Under the pieces are notes generated by a model, which saw only the letters and a program-made list of their open reading frames with translations, had not been told where the DNA came from and searched no databases. A stretch of 64,000 nucleotides of DNA from contig NZ_RJKL01000001.1 of the NCBI RefSeq assembly GCF_003751945.1, positions 6,076,001-6,140,000 on the forward strand. Reading direction: 5' to 3'. Each line of letters begins with the position of its first letter. The stretch's first letter is position 1. A program made the position numbers and the translations under genes. Source of the stretch: Couchioplanes caeruleus (GTDB lineage: Bacteria; Actinomycetota; Actinomycetes; Mycobacteriales; Micromonosporaceae). Below are positions 54,588-63,562 of the stretch, piece after piece.

Positions 54588-56738
54588 GTGTTCCCGGCCC
54601 TCATGGCCTCCGGGCTGGTGATGGTGGGTGCAGTGCCCGCCTCTGCCGAGCCGGCCCCCGCGGCCACCTCGGCTAAGGCCGCGGCCGGCAAGAAGGTGTG
54701 CAAGGTCACCGATCCGCTCCTCAACGAGCTCTCGGGCATCGTGGCGACGGACGACGGCTATGTCGTGATCAACGACAGCACCGACGCGCAGCGCCAGAAG
54801 GTCTTCTTCCTGGACAAGAACTGCGCTATCGCCGACCAGGTCGCCTTCAGCGGCAACGGCCCGCGCGACACCGAGGACCTGATCCTGTCGCCGGACGGCA
54901 AGACGCTGTGGATCGCCGACACCGGCGACAACAACGTGCGCACCAAGTCGGCCGAGCCTCGCGAGACGATCAGCGTCTGGAGCATGCCGGCGGACGGCTC
55001 CAAGAAGCCCAAGATCCACCGCCTCGCGTACCCGGCGGGCGACCGGCACGACGCGGAGGCCCTGCTCCTCGACGGCGCCGGCAAGCCGATCATCATCACC
55101 AAGGAGATCACCGGCCCGGCCCAGCTTTACACGCCGGCGTCGGCGCTCAAGACGGACAACACCGAGGGCGTTCCGCTCAAGAAGGTCGGCCAGGTCGAGC
55201 TGCCGCGTACGGACACGCCGGGCACGTCCTTCGCCCGTCTGGCACAGAGCGTGGTCACGGGCGCCGCGATCGCTCCCGGGGGCAACAAGGTGGTCATCCG
55301 GACGTACCTGGACGCCTTCGAATGGGATGTCACCAACGGTGACGTGATCGCCGCGCTGAAGCAGAAGCCGAGAGGCACGGGCCTGCCCAACGAGCCGTTC
55401 GGCGAGGCGATCAGCTACAGCGCGGACGGCAAGACGTTCGCCACGGTCTCGGACTTCGGTCAGCAAGAGGACCAGGAAGCCGACAACTACATCCTGCGCT
55501 ACACGCCCGCCACCACGATCGCCCAGGCGAGCACGAAGGGCGCCAAGGACGCGAAGTCGAGCGAAGGCCCGAGCTGGTACTCCGACCTCAGCCTCTCCGA
55601 CATCACCTACCTCGTCGGCGGCATCGGCGTCCTGGGCGCCATCCTGGTCGGCGCGGGCGTCTTCGGCATCATGCGGTCCCGCAAGAAGCCGCAGCCAGAA
55701 CTGGCGGTGAAGAACCCGGATCCCACCGGCCCGGACCCGCTGGACGCGGAAACGGAACTCCTGACCGTCGGCGGCCCGAAGCCGAAGGCCGGCGTCTACG
55801 GCGCGGGCGCGGCGGGCGCGGGCGCGGCGGGCGCGGGCGCGGCGGGCGCGGGCGCGGCAGCATCGGCGCCTGGCGTGTACGGCGCCAAACAACACCCCAA
55901 GGCCGGCGGAGTCTACGGAGGCGCGGCGGGACGCCCGAGCGGCGGAGCCCAGCCGGGTCAGCCGGGCGGCGGCGTGCAAGGTCGCCCTGGCACCATCCAT
56001 GGTCGCCCGAACGGTGCTCAGTCGGGTCGTCCCGGCGCTGCCCAGCCGGGTGGCCCCGGCGCTGTTCAGCCGGGCCGTCCGGGCGGTGCTCAGCCGGGCC
56101 GTCCGGGTGGCGGTCCGCAGGGCCGCGCCGGTGGCGTCGGTCAGCCGGCGGGTGGCGGCCAGCCGGTCGCACGTCCTACGAGTGGCCAGCCGGCGCGTCC
56201 GGGCGGTGGTCAACCGGGCCACCCCGACGGCGGGCAACCGGGTCATCCCCACGCCGGCCAGCCCAGCCGCCCGACGGGCCGTCAGGCCGGCGGTCCCGGC
56301 AACGCTGCCCAGCCAGGTCGTCCCAGTGCCGTCGCGCAGCCGGTTCCGCCCGGCGGTGCTGCCCCGGTTCGTCCGAGTGGTGCGGCCCAGCCGGTTCGTC
56401 CCAGTGGTGCGGCCCAGCCGGTTCGTCCCAGTGGTGCGGCCCCGACCGGGCGTCCGAGTGGCGCGGGCCGGCCCGGTAGCTTGGGCGGCGCGGCTCAGCC
56501 CGGTCGCTCGGAAGGCGCCGCGCCGGTCCGCCCTGCCCAAGGCGCACAGCCCGGAAACCGCCCCGCCAGCGGCGGCCCCAGCGGTCCTCCCTCCGGCGGT
56601 CCCTCCTCCAACGGCCCCTCTTCCGGCGGCCGCGGAGGAAGCGTCTACGGCGCCCCGCTTTCGTCCTCGGCCGCACCCCCACCATCGTGGCCCCCGGCGT
56701 CGCAGCCCACGGGAGGCGGCCACCCGAACGGCGGATGA
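54576..56738 (+). CDS. Exported propeller-like membrane protein with a long Gly/Pro-rich tail
   Basis: The 720-residue protein has a signal peptide (about 1-25), an extracellular domain of about 310 residues with repeated strands such as LNELSGIVATDDGYVVIND, DTEDLILSPDGKTLWIADTGDN and GEAISYSADGKTFATVSDFG that suggest a beta-propeller, a membrane segment (about 345-367) followed by RSRKKPQ, and a cytoplasmic tail of about 340 residues. The tail contains GAGAA repeats and many QPGRPGG, QPVRPSGAA units. No family name is certain. ATG 54576 lies in one arm of a 12-bp inverted repeat. The gene is convergent with lexA across a repeat-filled gap. Confidence 0.8.
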   Translation: MRRLVFPALMASGLVMVGAVPASAEPAPAATSAKAAAGKKVCKVTDPLLNELSGIVATDDGYVVINDSTDAQRQKVFFLDKNCAIADQVAFSGNGPRDTEDLILSPDGKTLWIADTGDNNVRTKSAEPRETISVWSMPADGSKKPKIHRLAYPAGDRHDAEALLLDGAGKPIIITKEITGPAQLYTPASALKTDNTEGVPLKKVGQVELPRTDTPGTSFARLAQSVVTGAAIAPGGNKVVIRTYLDAFEWDVTNGDVIAALKQKPRGTGLPNEPFGEAISYSADGKTFATVSDFGQQEDQEADNYILRYTPATTIAQASTKGAKDAKSSEGPSWYSDLSLSDITYLVGGIGVLGAILVGAGVFGIMRSRKKPQPELAVKNPDPTGPDPLDAETELLTVGGPKPKAGVYGAGAAGAGAAGAGAAGAGAAASAPGVYGAKQHPKAGGVYGGAAGRPSGGAQPGQPGGGVQGRPGTIHGRPNGAQSGRPGAAQPGGPGAVQPGRPGGAQPGRPGGGPQGRAGGVGQPAGGGQPVARPTSGQPARPGGGQPGHPDGGQPGHPHAGQPSRPTGRQAGGPGNAAQPGRPSAVAQPVPPGGAAPVRPSGAAQPVRPSGAAQPVRPSGAAPTGRPSGAGRPGSLGGAAQPGRSEGAAPVRPAQGAQPGNRPASGGPSGPPSGGPSSNGPSSGGRGGSVYGAPLSSSAAPPPSWPPASQPTGGGHPNGG
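55797..55862 (+). repeat. In-frame GAGAA repeats
   Basis: Four identical 15-bp units of GCGGGCGCGGGCGCG type encode GAGAA repeats in the cytoplasmic tail of the propeller-like protein. Confidence 0.85.
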
Positions 56739-57300
56739 ACGCGATGAACGGCACCTCGCGAGGCCCGCGACAGCCGCCCGGAGAACCCGGGCTGCGGATG
56801 CCCCCACAGGGCCGCTGACTGACACTTCATCCACGGGGTGATCGCCGGCCGCACCTGCTGTGCACGCGGGCGATTCCAGCGGTCACCCGCGGCACGGCAC
56901 CGCGCCGCAGCGCCTCCACCCAGCCCGGCGGCAACGGCCCGGCGTGGTGTCGACCCGACCCGACCCGGTCCGGCCTCGACGTGGGCCCGGCTGGGCGCGG
57001 CGTCGACCTGATGCGGCCTGGACCGGAGTGGGCCCGCCTGGCGTGGCGTGGCGTGGACCTGGCCTGGCGTAGACCCGGCGCGGCCTGGCGTGGACCTGGC
57101 CTGGCCTGGCGTGGACCCGGCCTGGCCAGGCCGGGCCAGGCATGGCGTCGACCCGGCCCGGCCTGGCGTCGACCGGTCCTGGCTTGGCGTCGACCGGTCC
57201 TGCTTGGCGTGGTGTCTGGCCGGCCCAGCGCCGCATCTCCCGGCCCACCGCCGCTGGGCGAGCGCTAGCCCCGCCTGCTCAGCGGCGCAGGCGATTCCGG
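56739..57300. repeat. 562-bp repeat-filled gap between convergent genes
   Basis: From about 56945 to 57235 the sequence is made of imperfect 15-20-bp units with GGCCTGGCGTGGACC and GGCGTCGACC cores. CCCGGCCTGG and its complement form a perfect 20-bp palindrome at 57116-57135, which could terminate transcription from both sides. No gene is supportable; long frames here are repeat products. Confidence 0.7.
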
Positions 57301-58098
57301 TCAAACCCTGCGCAGCACCGCGACGACGCGACCCATCACTGTTGCGTCGTCGCCCGGGATCGGGTCGAACGCCGGGTTGGCCGGCATGAGCCACACGTGG
57401 CCGTCCCGCTGCCGGTAACTCTTGACCGTCGCCTCGCCGTCGATCATGGCAGCGACGATGTCGCCGACGTTCGCCGTAGGTTGTTGGCGTACCACGACCC
57501 AGTCTCCGTTGCAGATGGCCGCGTCGATCATCGAGTCGCCCTTGACCTCCAGCATGAAGACCTCGCCCTCGCCGACGAGCTCGCGCGGCAGAGGGAAGAA
57601 GTCCTCGACCGCCTGCTCGGCCAGGATGGGCCCACCGGCGGCGATCCGGCCGACGAGCGGCACGTAGGCCGGGGCGGGACGGGCCGTGCGCAGCGCCTCG
57701 TCGTCGACCATGTCACTCGGCGACCGCACGTCCACCGCGCGGGGCCGGTTGGGGTCGCGGCGCAGGAAGCCCTTCTTCTCGAGCTCCTTCAACTGGTAGG
57801 CGACGCTGGACGGGGACACCAGCCCCACCGCCTCACCGATCTCCCGGACGCTCGGGGGGTAGCCGTAACGCTCCACCCAATCCTTGATGAACTCCAGGAT
57901 GCGCCGCTGCCGGGCGGTCAGGTCGGCGGTGACCAGATCCGGGAACTGGCTGACCACCGGTGTGACCGAGCGGAGCTGCGGCGCGTCGGCGCTACGGGCC
58001 CGGGCCGGGCTCCGGCGCCGCATGGCCGCCTTGACGTTCGTGGCCTCGGGCTTCGAGTCCTTCTGATCCTGCCGGCTCGTCCGGTCGTCGGTCGACAC
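57301..58098 (-). CDS. lexA: SOS repressor LexA
   Basis: LexA represses SOS genes and cleaves itself when RecA filaments form. The 265-residue protein has an actinobacterial N-terminal extension of about 55 residues, a winged helix ([20 protein letters not shown], then [21 protein letters not shown]), the A154-G155 cleavage site in GRIAAGGP, and the catalytic dyad S189 (GDSM) and K226 (ATVKSY). GTG 58098 is preceded by a perfect AGGAGG. It is divergent from a LysM gene; the shared region holds four SOS-box-like elements, so lexA should be autoregulated. Confidence 0.96.
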   Translation of the reverse strand: MSTDDRTSRQDQKDSKPEATNVKAAMRRRSPARARSADAPQLRSVTPVVSQFPDLVTADLTARQRRILEFIKDWVERYGYPPSVREIGEAVGLVSPSSVAYQLKELEKKGFLRRDPNRPRAVDVRSPSDMVDDEALRTARPAPAYVPLVGRIAAGGPILAEQAVEDFFPLPRELVGEGEVFMLEVKGDSMIDAAICNGDWVVVRQQPTANVGDIVAAMIDGEATVKSYRQRDGHVWLMPANPAFDPIPGDDATVMGRVVAVLRRV

Positions 58099-58206
58099 GT
58101 CCGCCCTCCTTGTCGGCCACGGCCTCACGGGCCCGTGGTGCGCTCGCGGAGCCGGACCTGCGCCGTGGGGATGGACGTCCGTCCGGCTGACCCCTCTTGA
58201 TGGAGA

Positions 58207-58235
58207 ACCGTATCGGCGGGGTACGACAGATTCAA
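58207..58235 (-). promoter_or_regulatory. lexA promoter
   Basis: On the minus strand TTGAAT (58235-58230), a 17-nt spacer and TACGGT (58212-58207) form a good vegetative promoter about 110 bp before the lexA start. An SOS-box-like element overlaps the -35. Confidence 0.6.
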
Positions 58236-58339
58236 ACATCTGTACGACTTTCTCTCGGCGTGTCGCCCGGAAGTGCTCGACTTCCGTACGCCTGTTCTGA
58301 TACACCGTCGTACGGGCGTTCGATCGAACGCCCGTACGA
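58233..58339. promoter_or_regulatory. SOS-box cluster with a 32-bp perfect palindrome
   Basis: Elements similar to CGAAC-N4-GTTCG occur at 58233-58246 (CAAACATCTGTACG), 58285-58298 (CGTACGCCTGTTCT), 58309-58322 (CGTACGGGCGTTCG) and 58325-58338 (its exact inverse). The last two lie back to back inside a perfect palindrome at 58308-58339, TCGTACGGGCGTTCGA followed by its complement. Confidence 0.85.
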
Positions 58340-58367
58340 AGACCGTCCGCGAGGAAAGGTGTTTGCC

Positions 58368-58694
58368 GTGGTAGCCACCGGTGTGCGTCCGGGCCGTCCC
58401 GCCCCGCTGCGGTTGACACGGCGAGGCCGGATCGTCGTGCTGACCCTCTTCTTTCTCCTGGCGACCCTCGCCAGCGCTGTGTTGTGGACCACTGCCTCCC
58501 GGGCCGGCGAAACGCCGGCGGGCCCCGCCGCCGCGATCGTGGTGCAGCCTGACGACACCATGTGGTCCATCGCCGAGCGAGCCGTCCCCGACCGCGCACC
58601 GCGGGAGGTGATAGCCGAGATCCGCGCACTCAACGGCAGAAGACACTCCTATGTGTACGCCGGGGAGACACTGATCGTCCCGCCCCCGAGCTGA
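58368..58694 (+). CDS. LysM-domain membrane protein divergent from lexA (YneA/ChiZ-like position)
   Basis: The 108-residue protein has a basic N-terminus, a membrane segment ([20 protein letters not shown] then AVLWTTA) and an extracellular LysM domain ([18 protein letters not shown] to [12 protein letters not shown]). Proteins in this position next to lexA, such as YneA of Bacillus and Rv2719c/ChiZ of mycobacteria, are SOS-induced and delay cell division. The SOS cluster upstream suggests the same here, though the protein is short and no catalytic domain is visible. GTG 58368 is chosen for the AAAGG site 8 nt upstream; GTG 58359 is possible. Confidence 0.8.
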   Translation: MVATGVRPGRPAPLRLTRRGRIVVLTLFFLLATLASAVLWTTASRAGETPAGPAAAIVVQPDDTMWSIAERAVPDRAPREVIAEIRALNGRRHSYVYAGETLIVPPPS

Positions 58695-59527
58695 CCTCCG
58701 CCGCAGTGGTCCCACCAGCGGGCTCGATGTTCGCCCTGACGCCGAGCGCCCCGGCCGAAAGGGCGCGACCAGGGTCTGGCCGGATGCCGGGCCGAAGGCT
58801 GCCGAGTCCGCCCGGCCGAAAGGACGCGACCAGGATGAAGGACGCGACCAGGGTGTAGGTGGGCGCCGGGCCGAAGGTCGCCGAGTCCGCCCGGCGAAAG
58901 GACGCGACCAGGGTGTAGGTGGACGCCGACCGAAGGTTGCCGAGTCCGCCCGGCCGTGAAAGGGGCCGCCGAGGGCGGTCCGCCGCGCCGCGGGGCCGAA
59001 GGGCCACGCGCCCCGGTGCCCGGGACTCGGAAGCCGTGCAGACGCTGAGGCCACGCGCCGAGGAACTGTGCGGTGCAACTCCCGCGCCGCGGATACGCCG
59101 CGCTGAGCAGCCGCGGATACGCCGCGTTTGTGGATGTGGCGCGTTGTGGATGCGGCGCGTTGTGGATGTCGCGCAGCCGGTGAGCTCGTCGCGCCGACCG
59201 CCGGGGGTGAGCCACCGTGTCGACGTCCGTCCAAGATCGAGTGTCGCGCCGAGCGCTGACCGCGTTGAGCGCTGTGCTGACCGGCCACCCCGGCCCGGAG
59301 CGTCGCGCTGAAGCAACCCGCACCCGCGTCCCCGCGTCGAGGAAACGCCGTTGTCATTCATCGTCATCAAGGTCGCATCGACCCTGCCGCACCCTCCCCG
59401 CGGCCGGCGATCAAGGCGATCCGGTGCTGGCCGTGACCGCCGCGGCACCCGTCGTGTTGAGGTAGAAAATACGGCGCGCCGACGCGCCGCTGAACTTGCG
59501 CCGGGGTCCCCGGCGGCCTAACGTCGA
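58695..59527 (+). repeat. Repeat-rich gap before the nrdR promoter
   Basis: No gene is supportable. From 58752 to about 58955 there are three imperfect units of about 60 bp with the cores GAAAGGACGCGACCAGG and GCCGAGTCCGCCCGG. At 59078-59127 GCCGCGGATACGCCGCG occurs twice, and at 59130-59177 there are three 16-bp units GTGGATGTGGCGCGTT or close variants. The remaining sequence up to 59480 shows nothing. Confidence 0.7.
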
Positions 59528-59543
59528 CCCCAACATCTAGTAG
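59528..59543 (+). promoter_or_regulatory. NrdR box
   Basis: CCCCAACATCTAGTAG resembles the NrdR-binding consensus (ACACWAYATMTAGTGT-like), with the ACATCTAGT core conserved. The paired second box usual about 31 bp away was not found. It lies about 180 bp upstream of nrdR and suggests autoregulation. Confidence 0.6.
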
Positions 59544-59558
59544 TTACAAGGGTGTAAG

Positions 59559-59610
59559 TCGTCCACAGGTTGGGGTCGGGACACCCCGTAATCCACAGGC
59601 TCGTCCACAG
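59559..59610 (+). promoter_or_regulatory. Three DnaA-box-like 9-mers in the nrdR leader
   Basis: TCGTCCACA (59559-59567), TAATCCACA (59589-59597) and TCGTCCACA (59601-59609) each differ by one base from the DnaA box forms TTGTCCACA or TTATCCACA. Confidence 0.5.
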
Positions 59611-59720
59611 CTTCGAGGCGGAAATTGATCACCGCGGAGCTGGGTTCGTCGTGCCCGGATTGCGGGTGCGCCGCAGTCAACTCCCTGGGATGGCCGCCCC
59701 GGCGACAGGAGGTCTCAGCG

Positions 59721-60248
59721 GTGCGGTGTCCGTACTGCCGGCACGCGGATTCCCGCGTGGTCGACTCGCGTGAGGCCGACGACGGTCAGTTGATCCGTCG
59801 TCGTCGGTCCTGTCCCGAGTGCGGCAAGCGGTTCACCACCGTGGAGGAGGCCGTGCTCGCGGTGGTCAAGCGCAGCGGCGTCACCGAGCCCTTCAGCCGG
59901 ACCAAGATCATGAGTGGGGTGCGCAAGGCCTGTCAGGGGCGTCCCGTCGACGAGGACTCGATCGCACTGCTGGCGCAGAAGGTCGAGGAGACCGTCCGCG
60001 CCCGGGGCGCGGCCGAGGTGCCGAGCCACGACGTCGGGCTGGCCATCCTCACCCCGCTGCGCGAACTGGACCAGGTCGCTTATCTCCGGTTCGCCAGCGT
60101 GTACAAAGCATTCGATTCGCTCGACGAGTTCGAGCGGGAGATCACGGAGTTGCGGGAGGCCGCGACGAGCAGGGAGTCGGCGGTGCGGCACGTCGTCGCG
60201 CCCCGCTCCGGGGGCCGCGCACCCAAGGTCGGTGACCGCGCGCCGTAA
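59721..60248 (+). CDS. nrdR: Transcriptional repressor NrdR
   Basis: NrdR is the ATP/dATP-sensing repressor of ribonucleotide reductase genes. The 175-residue protein has the zinc ribbon C3/C6 and C31/C34 ([18 protein letters not shown]... [15 protein letters not shown]) and an ATP-cone domain (about 46-136). A Ser/Arg/Gly-rich tail of about 25 residues follows. GTG 59721 is preceded by AGGAGG with 8-nt spacing and gives the conserved MRCPYC start; an upstream in-frame ATG at 59625 is rejected. It is followed by nrdJ, its expected target. Confidence 0.94.
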   Translation: MRCPYCRHADSRVVDSREADDGQLIRRRRSCPECGKRFTTVEEAVLAVVKRSGVTEPFSRTKIMSGVRKACQGRPVDEDSIALLAQKVEETVRARGAAEVPSHDVGLAILTPLRELDQVAYLRFASVYKAFDSLDEFEREITELREAATSRESAVRHVVAPRSGGRAPKVGDRAP

Positions 60249-60566
60249 GCACCCAGGGCGCCGGCCGAGTGTGGAGCAGGGACGTCCACCGGCACCAGCC
60301 GGCAACGCCGGGTGAGCGCAGACGAAAAGCGGGAGCACCGGCGCGCACGGGCAACCAACACATGCACGGGGCGGAGATGCCGTCCTGAAGACAGCGTCCG
60401 TCCGGCAGCGCCGGGCGGGCGGCGGTAGGGCGCGAGATGACGAACCGTTGCCACGGGGCGCCGCGCGTACCAGAGGGCTTGAAAGATGGCGCGGCCACGG
60501 CCGTGCCGATGTCGGGAAAGTTTGGGTCGCGGTGGGGAAGCCGCGATCGTTCGAGGGGGAGCACAT
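60249..60566 (+). other. nrdR-nrdJ intergenic region
   Basis: This 318-bp gap has no gene I can support. I looked for a cobalamin riboswitch because nrdJ needs coenzyme B12, but did not find a convincing B12 box. I also saw no clear second NrdR box. nrdJ may be read from the nrdR promoter or from an unrecognised promoter here. Confidence 0.35.
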
Positions 60567-63470
60567 ATGGCCGGTGAGGGCATGACAGCAGGTAGGCAGC
60601 GCAGCCGCGCTGGTAACGGGGGCGCCGCGGTCGGGGGGCTGCGCGTCGGGCGGGTCTGGACGACCGAGGGTGTTCACCCCTACGACGAGGTCGAGTGGGA
60701 GCGCCGCGATGTCGTGATGACGAACTGGCGGGACGGCTCGATCAACTTCGAGCAGCGCGGGGTCGAGTATCCGGCGTTCTGGAGCGTCAACGCCGCCAAC
60801 ATCGTCACGACCAAGTACTTCCGGGGTGCGGTCGGCACGCCGGAGCGGGAGCGGTCGCTCAAGCAGCTCATCGACCGGGTCGTGAAGACCTACCGCAAGG
60901 CGGGCGAGGACCACCGCTACTTCGCTTCCCCGGCCGACGCCGAGGTGTTCGAGCACGAGCTGACCTGGATGCTGCTGCACCAGGTGTTCAGCTTCAACTC
61001 GCCGGTCTGGTTCAACGTCGGCACCTCGTCGCCGCAGCAGGTCAGCGCCTGCTTCATCCTGTCCGTGGACGACTCGATGGACTCGATCCTGGACTGGTAC
61101 AAGGAAGAGGGCCTGATCTTCAAGGGCGGCTCGGGCTCCGGGGTCAACCTCTCCCGGATCCGCTCCTCCAAGGAGCTGCTCTCCTCCGGCGGCACGGCCA
61201 GCGGCCCGGTCAGCTTCATGCGCGGCGCCGACGCCAGCGCCGGGACGATCAAGTCCGGTGGCGCTACCCGCCGCGCGGCCAAGATGGTCATCCTCGACGT
61301 CGACCACCCCGACATCGAGGAGTTCGTCACCACCAAGGCCCGCGAAGAGGACAAGATCCGCGCGTTGCGGGACGCCGGCTTCGACATGGACCTCGGCGGC
61401 AGCGACATCGTCTCCGTCCAGTACCAGAACGCCAACAACTCGGTCCGCGTCAGCGACGAGTTCATGCGCGCGGTCGAGGAGGGTGGCACGTTCGACCTGC
61501 ACGGCCGCCTGCACGGCGAGGTCATCGAGACCATCGACGCCAAGAAGCTCTTCACCGAGATCGCCAAGGCCGCGTGGGAGTGCGCCGACCCTGGCCTGCA
61601 GTACGACGACACCATCAACGACTGGCACACCAACCCCGAGACCGGCCGCATCACCGCGTCGAACCCGTGCTCGGAGTACATGTCGCTGGATGACTCGTCC
61701 TGCAACCTGGCGTCACTCAACCTCATGAAGTTCCTCAACGCCGACGGCGGCTTCGAGGTGCAGAAGTTCGTCAAGAGCGTCGAGTTGGTGATCACCGCGA
61801 TGGAGATCTCCATCGCGTTCGCGGACTTCCCGACCCCGAAGATCGGCGAGACCACGCGGGCCTACCGCCAGCTCGGCATCGGGTACGCGAACCTGGGCGC
61901 GCTGCTGATGGCGTCGGGCCAGCCGTACGACTCGGAGGCCGGCCGCGGGGTCGCCGCCGCCATCACCTCGCTGATGACCGGTACGGCCTACCGCCGCTCC
62001 GCGGAGATCGCCGGCGTCGTCGGCCCGTACGACGGCTACGCGCGCAACGCCGAGGCGCACAAGCGCGTCATGCGCAAGCACGCGGCCGCCAACGACGAGA
62101 TCCGCCCGAGCGGTCCGGTCGCGACGGCGCTGGTCAAGGAAGCCACCAAGCAGTGGCAGGACGGCATCAAGATCGGCGAGAAGAACGGCTGGCGCAACGC
62201 CCAGGCGTCCGTGCTCGCGCCGACCGGCACCATCGGCCTGATGATGGACTGCGACACCACCGGCATCGAGCCCGACCTGGCCCTGGTCAAGTTCAAGAAG
62301 CTCGTCGGCGGCGGCTCCATGCAGATCGTCAACCAGACGGTGCCGCGCGCCCTGCGCAGCCTCGGCTACCCCGAGGAGCAGGTCGAGGCGATCGTCGAGC
62401 ACATCGGCGACCACGGCAACGTCGTCGACGCCCCGGGCCTGAAGCCCGAGCACTACCCGGTGTTCGACTGCGCCATGGGCGAGCGGTCCATCGCCCCGAT
62501 GGGTCACGTCCGGATGATGGCCGCCGTGCAGCCGTTCATCTCCGGCGCGATCTCCAAGACGGTCAACATGCCGGAGTCGGCGACCGTCGAGGACATCGAG
62601 CACATCCACTTCCAGGGCTGGAAGCTGGGCCTCAAAGCGCTCGCGATCTACCGCGACAACTGCAAGGTCGGCCAACCGCTGTCCGCGGCGAAGCCGAACA
62701 AGGCGGCGGCGGAGACCCCGGCCCAGGTCGAGAAGGTCGTGGAGAAGGTCGTCGAGTACCGCCCGGTCCGCAAGCGGCTGCCGAAGAAGCGCCCGTCGGA
62801 GACCGTGTCGTTCTCGGTCGGCGGCGCCGAGGGCTACCTCACCGCGTCGTCCTACCCGGACGACGGCCTCGGCGAGGTCTTCCTGAAGATGTCCAAGCAG
62901 GGCTCCACCCTGGCGGGCGTCATGGACGCCTTCTCGGTGGCGATCTCCATAGGGCTCCAGTACGGCGTGCCGCTGGAGACGTACGTCAGCAAGTTCACCA
63001 ACATGCGCTTCGAGCCGGCCGGCATGACCGACGACCCGGACGTCCGCATGGCCGCATCGGTGATGGACTACATCTTCCGCCGCCTGGCGCTGGACTTCCT
63101 GCCCTACGACACCCGTGCCGAGCTGGGCATCTTCACCGCCAAGGAGCGCGCGGCCCAGGTCGCGGCCGAGGCGGCGGCGGAGGCCGCGAACGTGGACCTG
63201 GCCGGCATGGCGGCGTCCGCCCCGGTGTCTGCCCCGGTCGGCGCCGCGTCCACCCCGGCGGCCCCCGCCCCCGCCCCGGTGGCTCCGGCCGCCGAGGCGA
63301 AGGCGCCGGTCGAGGCGGAGAAGGAGGCGCACTCCTCGACGGAACTGCTCGAGATCGTGCTGGGAACGTCCGCGGACGCGCCGCTGTGCTTCACCTGCGG
63401 CACGAAGATGCGCCCGGCCGGAAGCTGCTACGTGTGCGAGGGATGCGGGTCGACGTCCGGCTGCAGTTGA
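60567..63470 (+). CDS. nrdJ: Vitamin B12-dependent (class II) ribonucleotide reductase
   Basis: NrdJ makes deoxyribonucleotides using adenosylcobalamin as radical generator. The 967-residue protein has the substrate-site cysteine C162 (SACFILSVDD), the KGGSGSGVNLSRIRSS loop, C368 in NPCSEYMSLDDSSCNLASLN, the PTGTIGLMMDCDTTGIEPD block, and a C-terminal zinc-ribbon-like end with CFTC and CYVCEGC followed by a redox cysteine tail. A Pro/Ala-rich linker precedes that end. ATG 60567 has GAGGGGGAG upstream. Context with nrdR matches Streptomyces. A strong terminator follows. Confidence 0.96.
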   Translation: MAGEGMTAGRQRSRAGNGGAAVGGLRVGRVWTTEGVHPYDEVEWERRDVVMTNWRDGSINFEQRGVEYPAFWSVNAANIVTTKYFRGAVGTPERERSLKQLIDRVVKTYRKAGEDHRYFASPADAEVFEHELTWMLLHQVFSFNSPVWFNVGTSSPQQVSACFILSVDDSMDSILDWYKEEGLIFKGGSGSGVNLSRIRSSKELLSSGGTASGPVSFMRGADASAGTIKSGGATRRAAKMVILDVDHPDIEEFVTTKAREEDKIRALRDAGFDMDLGGSDIVSVQYQNANNSVRVSDEFMRAVEEGGTFDLHGRLHGEVIETIDAKKLFTEIAKAAWECADPGLQYDDTINDWHTNPETGRITASNPCSEYMSLDDSSCNLASLNLMKFLNADGGFEVQKFVKSVELVITAMEISIAFADFPTPKIGETTRAYRQLGIGYANLGALLMASGQPYDSEAGRGVAAAITSLMTGTAYRRSAEIAGVVGPYDGYARNAEAHKRVMRKHAAANDEIRPSGPVATALVKEATKQWQDGIKIGEKNGWRNAQASVLAPTGTIGLMMDCDTTGIEPDLALVKFKKLVGGGSMQIVNQTVPRALRSLGYPEEQVEAIVEHIGDHGNVVDAPGLKPEHYPVFDCAMGERSIAPMGHVRMMAAVQPFISGAISKTVNMPESATVEDIEHIHFQGWKLGLKALAIYRDNCKVGQPLSAAKPNKAAAETPAQVEKVVEKVVEYRPVRKRLPKKRPSETVSFSVGGAEGYLTASSYPDDGLGEVFLKMSKQGSTLAGVMDAFSVAISIGLQYGVPLETYVSKFTNMRFEPAGMTDDPDVRMAASVMDYIFRRLALDFLPYDTRAELGIFTAKERAAQVAAEAAAEAANVDLAGMAASAPVSAPVGAASTPAAPAPAPVAPAAEAKAPVEAEKEAHSSTELLEIVLGTSADAPLCFTCGTKMRPAGSCYVCEGCGSTSGCS

Positions 63471-63492
63471 CGCCCTGTGAGTGATGCCTGAA

Positions 63493-63528
63493 GGATGCCT
63501 CCCGCCCGGGTCCGGGCGGGAGGCATCC
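63493..63528 (+). terminator. Strong terminator hairpin after nrdJ
   Basis: A perfect 16-bp stem (GGATGCCTCCCGCCCG and its complement) encloses a GGTC loop, 22 nt after the nrdJ stop. There is no T-run. Confidence 0.85.
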
Positions 63529-63550
63529 GGCGTTATCCGTCACCTCCCAC

Positions 63551-63556
63551 TACGGT
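63551..63556 (+). promoter_or_regulatory. -10 element for leaderless MFS transcript
   Basis: TACGGT ends exactly 6 nt before GTG 63563. Confidence 0.6.
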
Positions 63557-63562
63557 CGAGTG

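Noticed and set aside
59130..59177. Origin-like DnaA-box array (GTGGAT repeats)
   Set aside because: The units share only the GTGGAT core with an inverted DnaA box and are better described as a 16-bp tandem repeat; no dnaA or dnaN is nearby.
60249..60566. Cobalamin riboswitch upstream of nrdJ
   Set aside because: I could not find a convincing B12 box or the expected set of stems; NrdR control is the simpler explanation.
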